The notes under the pieces: model-generated
What the model saw: the letters and a program-made list of their open reading frames with translations, nothing else
Database searches by the model: none
What the model was told of the DNA's origin: nothing
DNA from: Chlorobiota bacterium
GTDB lineage: Bacteria > Bacteroidota > Ignavibacteria > Kapaibacteriales > NICIL-2
Assembly: GCA_003695605.1 (NCBI GenBank)
Contig: RFIK01000086.1
Span: forward strand, 1-10,208
Length of the DNA stretch: 10,208 nt
Direction: 5' to 3'
Shown here: one piece after another, positions 6,622 to 10,208 of the stretch
Layout: each line of letters begins with the position of its first letter
Position numbering within the stretch: position 1 is the first letter of the stretch
Program-made: the position numbers and the translations under genes

Positions 6622-6867
6622 CTACACAAGTCCTGCCTCAATAGCCTCAGTTAGCGTTTCCGGCTTCCAATACTCCGTTTGATACAAGGACCTCGGAGAG
6701 AGCGGCTCCTGCTGAAGCAGTGAAAGAAGCTCATCGGGCGTCTGGTAAAAAATGCTTGCATCGGCAAGATCAGCCTCAGCTGCGAATGCTTTGTGCAGCA
6801 GCATCGGCTTGCGATGGGAAGAACGCCGTCGCGTTTTAGGCGAAATTACTTTGTGTCCAATCCTCAA
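6622..6867 (-). pseudogene. Orphan C-terminal-looking fragment of an unrecognised protein
   Basis: An open frame of about 81 codons ends with TAG at 6622. The part from about 6804 to the stop (MLLHKAFAAEADLADASIF, then YQTPDELLSLLQQE, then YQTEYWKPETLTEAIEAGL) has the helical, amphipathic look of the C-terminal end of a glycosyltransferase-like enzyme. I do not recognise it with certainty. There is no Shine-Dalgarno. The only starts are a TTG at 6867, inside or before the direct repeat, and an ATG at 6804. Upstream a stop codon and then katG cut it off. It is therefore probably a remnant of a longer gene that lost its 5' part at the direct repeat (6840-6862). It could also be a short hypothetical gene. 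Confidence 0.45.
6840..6862. repeat. Direct repeat, right copy
   Basis: Partner of 5647-5669: 17 identical bases (6843-6859) and 21 of 23 overall. It lies between the katG stop (6884) and the coherent part of the orphan fragment, exactly where the fragment loses its upstream portion. No transposase gene lies between or beside the two copies. Confidence 0.75.
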
Positions 6868-6883
6868 CCTGTCTCAACGCAAC

Positions 6884-9043
6884 CTAATCGGGCAGATCCA
6901 GCTCCATCACCTTCGTCCAGGCAGCGACGAAATCACGCACAAATTTCTCACGATTGTCATCCTGCGCGTACACTTCCGCGATTGCACGTAGTTCAGAATG
7001 CGCACCGAAGATCAAGTCCACCCGCGTTGCCGTCCAGCGACGCTCACCGCTCTTCCGATCGCGTCCTTCGAAAAGCTGGCGATCATCACCTGTGGGAATC
7101 CACTCGATCGCCATGTCCAACACGTTGACGAAAAAGTCCGGGGTTAGCACTCCAGGACGCTCGGTGAAAACGCCGTGGCGCGTACCGCCGAAATTCGCGC
7201 CAAGTGCACGCATCCCACCAACGAGGACCGTCATCTCCGCTGGCGTCAGCGTCAGGAGATTGGCTTTATCCACGAGCACCTCTTCCGGACGACGGCTGCA
7301 ATCGGAACGAACGTAGTTGCGAAAGCCGTCTGCTTCTGGCTCGAGTACCGCAAAAGATTCAGCGTCAGTCTGTTCTTGCGTTGCGTCGGTGCGGCCTGGG
7401 CGGAAAGGCACGTCCACATCGAACCCAGCAGCACGCGCTGCTACTTCAATCGCAGCCACGCCACCGAGTACGATTAGATCAGCCAGCGAGACTCTTTTCC
7501 CACCCGTTGCGTTTGCATTGAATTCCTGCTGAATTCGCTCGAGCACCCCCAGCACCCGAGCGAGATTTTCTGGTTCGTTGACTTCCCAGTCCTTCTGGGG
7601 AGCCAGCCGAATGCGGGCACCGTTGGCACCACCTCGTTTATCGGAGTTTCGGAACGTCGAAGCTGCCGACCATGCCGTGTACACCAAATCTCGAATGCTC
7701 AACCCGGAATTGAGGAGCCGCTTTTTGAGTGCTACGATGTCTTCTGCCTCGATGAGCGGATGGTCCACTGGTGGAATTGGGTCTTGCCAGATGAAATCCT
7801 CCTTTGGAACTTCGGGTCCCAGGTAGCGCCACTTCGGCCCCATATCCCGGTGGGTGAGCTTGAACCACGCTTTTGCGAATGCATCCGCAAACAATGCGGG
7901 GTCTTCGTAGTAGCGGCGGGCAATCTTCTCGTAGATGGGATCGAAACGCAGTGCCAGGTCTGCGGTCGTCATCATCGGCCGATGGAAGACACCGGGCTCG
8001 AATGGATCGGGCACCATGTGCTCCGGCTTGGGGTCTTTGGCAAGCCATTGCCAGGCACCCGCAGGACTTTTGACCAGCTCCCACTCGTAGCTGAAGAGAA
8101 TCTCCAGGTAGGTGTTGTCCCACTTGGTGGGAGTCGGCGTCCATGCGCCTTCGATACCGCTGGTGGTGATGTCGTTGCCTTTGCCAGTGCCGTAGCTACT
8201 CTTCCACCCAAGGCCCATCTGCTCGATTGGCGCTGCTTCTGGATCAGGGCCGATGTATTCCGGCGGCACGCGGCCGTGCGTTTTCCCGAAGGTATGGCCG
8301 CCTGCGGTGAGCGCAACGGTTTCTTCATCGTTCATCGCCATGCGCGCAAAGGTGATGCGGATGTGCTCGGCTGCTGCGCGTGGGTCTGGGTTACCGCCAG
8401 GACCTTCTGGGTTGACGTAGATCAGGCCCATCTGCGTAGCGGCCAGTGGCTTCTGCAGGTCTCCATTGGTAAAGCGTTCATCGCCGAGCCATGTCTTTTC
8501 TGGTCCCCAGTAGATCGCTGCATCTGGCTCCCAGATGTCTTCCCGGCCGCCACCGAAGCCAAGCGGTTTGAAGCCCATCGTTTCCAGTGCGACGTTTCCA
8601 GCGAGGATAAACAAATCTGCCCACGATATGCAGTTGCCGTACTTTTTCTTGATTGGCCAGAGCAGTCGCCGGGCTTTGTCGAGATTTGCATTATCAGGCC
8701 AGCTGTTGAGCGGTGCGAAACGCTGGGCGCCGGTCGAAGCACCACCGCGCCCATCGAAGATCCGGTAGGTGCCGGCGCTGTGCCACGCCATGCGGATGAT
8801 GAGCCCGCCGTAGTGCCCCCAGTCCGCGGGCCACCAGTCTTGCGACGTGGTCATCAGCTCCGCCAAATCGCGTTTGAGGGCAAAGTAATCCAGCTCTGCA
8901 AACGCCTTCCGATAGTCGAAGTTGCCACCGAGAGGATTGCTGCGCTCGGAGTGTTGGCGGAGGATGGATAAATCCAAGCGCTCGGGCCACCAATGGCGGA
9001 TCGCTGTACCACCGTGGAGCTGGGATTTTCCGTTCATGCTCAT
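6884..9043 (-). CDS. katG: Catalase-peroxidase KatG
   Basis: A 719-residue bifunctional haem enzyme from the ATG at 9043; an ATG at 9037 and a TTG at 9052 are alternatives, and no Shine-Dalgarno is present. It removes H2O2 by catalase and peroxidase activity, probably in the cytoplasm as no signal peptide is seen. The active domain has distal R84, W87 and H88 (IRMAWHSAGTYR), proximal H250 (TAGGHTFGKTHG), and Y209 (MGLIYVNPEG) and M235 (RMAMNDEET). These last two with W87 make the Met-Tyr-Trp adduct that catalase activity needs. The C-terminal second peroxidase-like domain is complete (SAASTFRNSDKRGGANGARI, then FFVNVLDM, ending KVMELDLPD). The N-terminus is short and lacks the CPFH-like segment seen in E. 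coli KatG. It lies 58 bp after the glycosyltransferase stop. A weak TATATT (minus strand, 9072-9067) could serve as a -10 box, otherwise it is co-transcribed. No PerR or OxyR site was recognised. Confidence 0.97.
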   Translation of the reverse strand: MSMNGKSQLHGGTAIRHWWPERLDLSILRQHSERSNPLGGNFDYRKAFAELDYFALKRDLAELMTTSQDWWPADWGHYGGLIIRMAWHSAGTYRIFDGRGGASTGAQRFAPLNSWPDNANLDKARRLLWPIKKKYGNCISWADLFILAGNVALETMGFKPLGFGGGREDIWEPDAAIYWGPEKTWLGDERFTNGDLQKPLAATQMGLIYVNPEGPGGNPDPRAAAEHIRITFARMAMNDEETVALTAGGHTFGKTHGRVPPEYIGPDPEAAPIEQMGLGWKSSYGTGKGNDITTSGIEGAWTPTPTKWDNTYLEILFSYEWELVKSPAGAWQWLAKDPKPEHMVPDPFEPGVFHRPMMTTADLALRFDPIYEKIARRYYEDPALFADAFAKAWFKLTHRDMGPKWRYLGPEVPKEDFIWQDPIPPVDHPLIEAEDIVALKKRLLNSGLSIRDLVYTAWSAASTFRNSDKRGGANGARIRLAPQKDWEVNEPENLARVLGVLERIQQEFNANATGGKRVSLADLIVLGGVAAIEVAARAAGFDVDVPFRPGRTDATQEQTDAESFAVLEPEADGFRNYVRSDCSRRPEEVLVDKANLLTLTPAEMTVLVGGMRALGANFGGTRHGVFTERPGVLTPDFFVNVLDMAIEWIPTGDDRQLFEGRDRKSGERRWTATRVDLIFGAHSELRAIAEVYAQDDNREKFVRDFVAAWTKVMELDLPD

Positions 9044-9101
9044 GGGAATCAACGGGAGAGAGGTTCAATATAGTGCTTCGGCAAATTTACAACGCGCCGG
9101 G

Positions 9102-10208
9102 CTACTGAGCGCTTGTGCTGGTCGTCTGAGGAGCCGATGCCTTGCGACCGATGATCGCATCAGCGAGCCGGCGATACTGCGCGCCGACGCTCTGGACGCT
9201 AAAAGAACGCTCCAAGAGTGAGCGCACCGGCGCGCTGCAAAGTTCGGCGCAGAGTTCGTCGTAGTGCGCCAAGACGTGCTCGATGGCGCCCTTCCACGAG
9301 GGCACTTCGTTGGCAGGGAAGATAAACCTTTCGAGCGCCGGGAAGTGCCGCACCCACAGCATGGCTGCTTCGGCTGCTATGACTGGCTTTCCGGCAAAGA
9401 GTGCCTCGATGATTTTCCCCTGAATGCCCGCACCAATGCGGACGGGACTGATGAAAATGTGCATTCGTTCGAGCACAGCATCGAGCTGCTCATCGGAGAG
9501 AAAGCCCATCCACTCGATGCCGTCGAGCATGCGGTAGCGCCGGCGCAACGATGCAGGGGCATTCCCAATGAGGTAGAATCGCAGGCGAGGAATCTGTTCC
9601 TTGAGCCGAGACCAAATCTTGCTGAGAAACCACTCGATCCCTTCGCGGTTGGGAATGTAACGGTAGTTGCCGAGAAAGTAAAGATTGAGTTCGCCCTCGG
9701 CGTCGAGTAGTGCCTGGTACCTCTGACGCGATGGCACGGCCGTGTAGATCACCACCGGCCACTTCTGGTGCTCTTCAACATCTGCCACATATGCGCGGTC
9801 GTCCTCTCCCACGATGGTGACATGCTCGAAGCGCTGGACCATCGCACGCTCGTAGCGCCGAAACTTGAGTCCTTCGAGCAGAACCGGCAGCCGCAGTGCG
9901 AGAGGGTAGGAACGCCACCCCCGCACGTAGTGCCGCGCGATTGAATCGTTCAGATCGAGGATAACTTTCCGCCGTAACGAGAGCGGAAGCTTCTCCAGAT
10001 AACGCCCAAGACGCAGGGTGTGGACGTAGATCACGTCTGCTTCTTCCGCAAGGGCACGAAATCGTTGCTCGATGGCGGGATCGTAGAGCATCTCCACTTG
10101 CCATGGACGCAAGCTGAATGCTCGTTTGAGAATGTTCAGGAACACTCGCCACAATGGAAGCGTGTAGCACTCGTATTGCCCGTTCGTCCGTAGCTGTGCG
10201 CTCGCTGC
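9102..10208 (-). CDS. GT-B fold glycosyltransferase (GT4-like), 5' end outside window
   Basis: The frame is open to the right edge, so the true start is missing; 368 residues are visible. A TTG at 10154 is not taken as the start because the codons before it are open and protein-like (TNGQYECYTLP). The N-terminal half resembles an acceptor domain (ADVIYVHTLRLGRYLEKLPL, then KVILDLNDSIARHY). The C-terminal half is a glycosyl transferase group 1 domain: LYFLGNYRYIPNREGIEWFL (175-194), RLRFYLIGNAP, IEWMGFLSDEQLDAVLERMH, and the donor-binding segment FISPVRIGAGIQGKIIEALF with AGKPVIAAE (253-281). It likely transfers a nucleotide-activated sugar during surface polysaccharide or glycoconjugate assembly in the cytoplasm or at the inner membrane. 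The specific sugar cannot be told. The nearby FkbM methyltransferase fits a glycan-modification locus interrupted by katG. Confidence 0.85.
   Translation of the reverse strand, partial: AASAQLRTNGQYECYTLPLWRVFLNILKRAFSLRPWQVEMLYDPAIEQRFRALAEEADVIYVHTLRLGRYLEKLPLSLRRKVILDLNDSIARHYVRGWRSYPLALRLPVLLEGLKFRRYERAMVQRFEHVTIVGEDDRAYVADVEEHQKWPVVIYTAVPSRQRYQALLDAEGELNLYFLGNYRYIPNREGIEWFLSKIWSRLKEQIPRLRFYLIGNAPASLRRRYRMLDGIEWMGFLSDEQLDAVLERMHIFISPVRIGAGIQGKIIEALFAGKPVIAAEAAMLWVRHFPALERFIFPANEVPSWKGAIEHVLAHYDELCAELCSAPVRSLLERSFSVQSVGAQYRRLADAIIGRKASAPQTTSTSAQ

Noticed and set aside
7760..8971. 403-codon open frame on the plus strand
   Set aside because: It lies wholly antisense to katG, whose product is unmistakable, and its translation shows no known motifs. 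GC-rich coding DNA commonly gives long antisense frames.

Overview
The window looks like a chromosomal stretch of a bacterium from the FCB superphylum (Bacteroidota/Chlorobiota side, perhaps Ignavibacteria- or Kapabacteria-like). This is an inference. It rests on the ClpC sequence, whose N-terminal region resembles that group, on the general lack of Shine-Dalgarno sequences, and on a moderately GC-rich composition. No rRNA, tRNA, CRISPR array or intact mobile element was seen.

Left part (1-2860). The 3' end of a baeRF-type (bacterial eRF1-like) protein gene meets a convergent MarR-family regulator gene, and their stop codons overlap. The MarR protein carries a C-terminal Cys/His cluster. Upstream of it on the same strand is a small secreted cytochrome P460-family protein with a CxxCH haem c site, a clear promoter and a strong ribosome binding site. 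A strong hairpin separates the two genes. Divergent from the cytochrome is a stand-alone winged-helix protein (Mrr N-terminal-type fold) with a helical N-terminus and a basic, low-complexity linker. A perfect 9-bp-arm dyad lies just upstream of its start.

Middle (2832-5612). clpC, an intact AAA+ protease subunit gene, lies on the minus strand. It has its own candidate promoter, a leader of about 130 nt with a hairpin, and a terminator in the gap shared with the convergent winged-helix gene.

Right part (5589-10208), all minus strand. In transcription order it holds a GT-B glycosyltransferase (5' end outside the window), katG catalase-peroxidase, a short orphan C-terminal-looking fragment, and an FkbM-family methyltransferase broken by a one-base frameshift, closed by a textbook terminator. 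The FkbM/fragment segment is visibly poorer in GC than its neighbours and is bracketed by a 23-bp direct repeat (17 bp identical). This suggests an acquired and decaying piece of a glycan-modification locus next to katG.

How the genes work together: the themes are redox and proteostasis stress (katG, clpC, P460, MarR, baeRF) and surface glycan synthesis (glycosyltransferase, FkbM). I see no coherent new defence or biosynthetic system. The most interesting items are the direct-repeat-bounded segment, the stand-alone Mrr_N-type winged-helix gene with its dyad, and the Cys-cluster MarR next to a P460 cytochrome.
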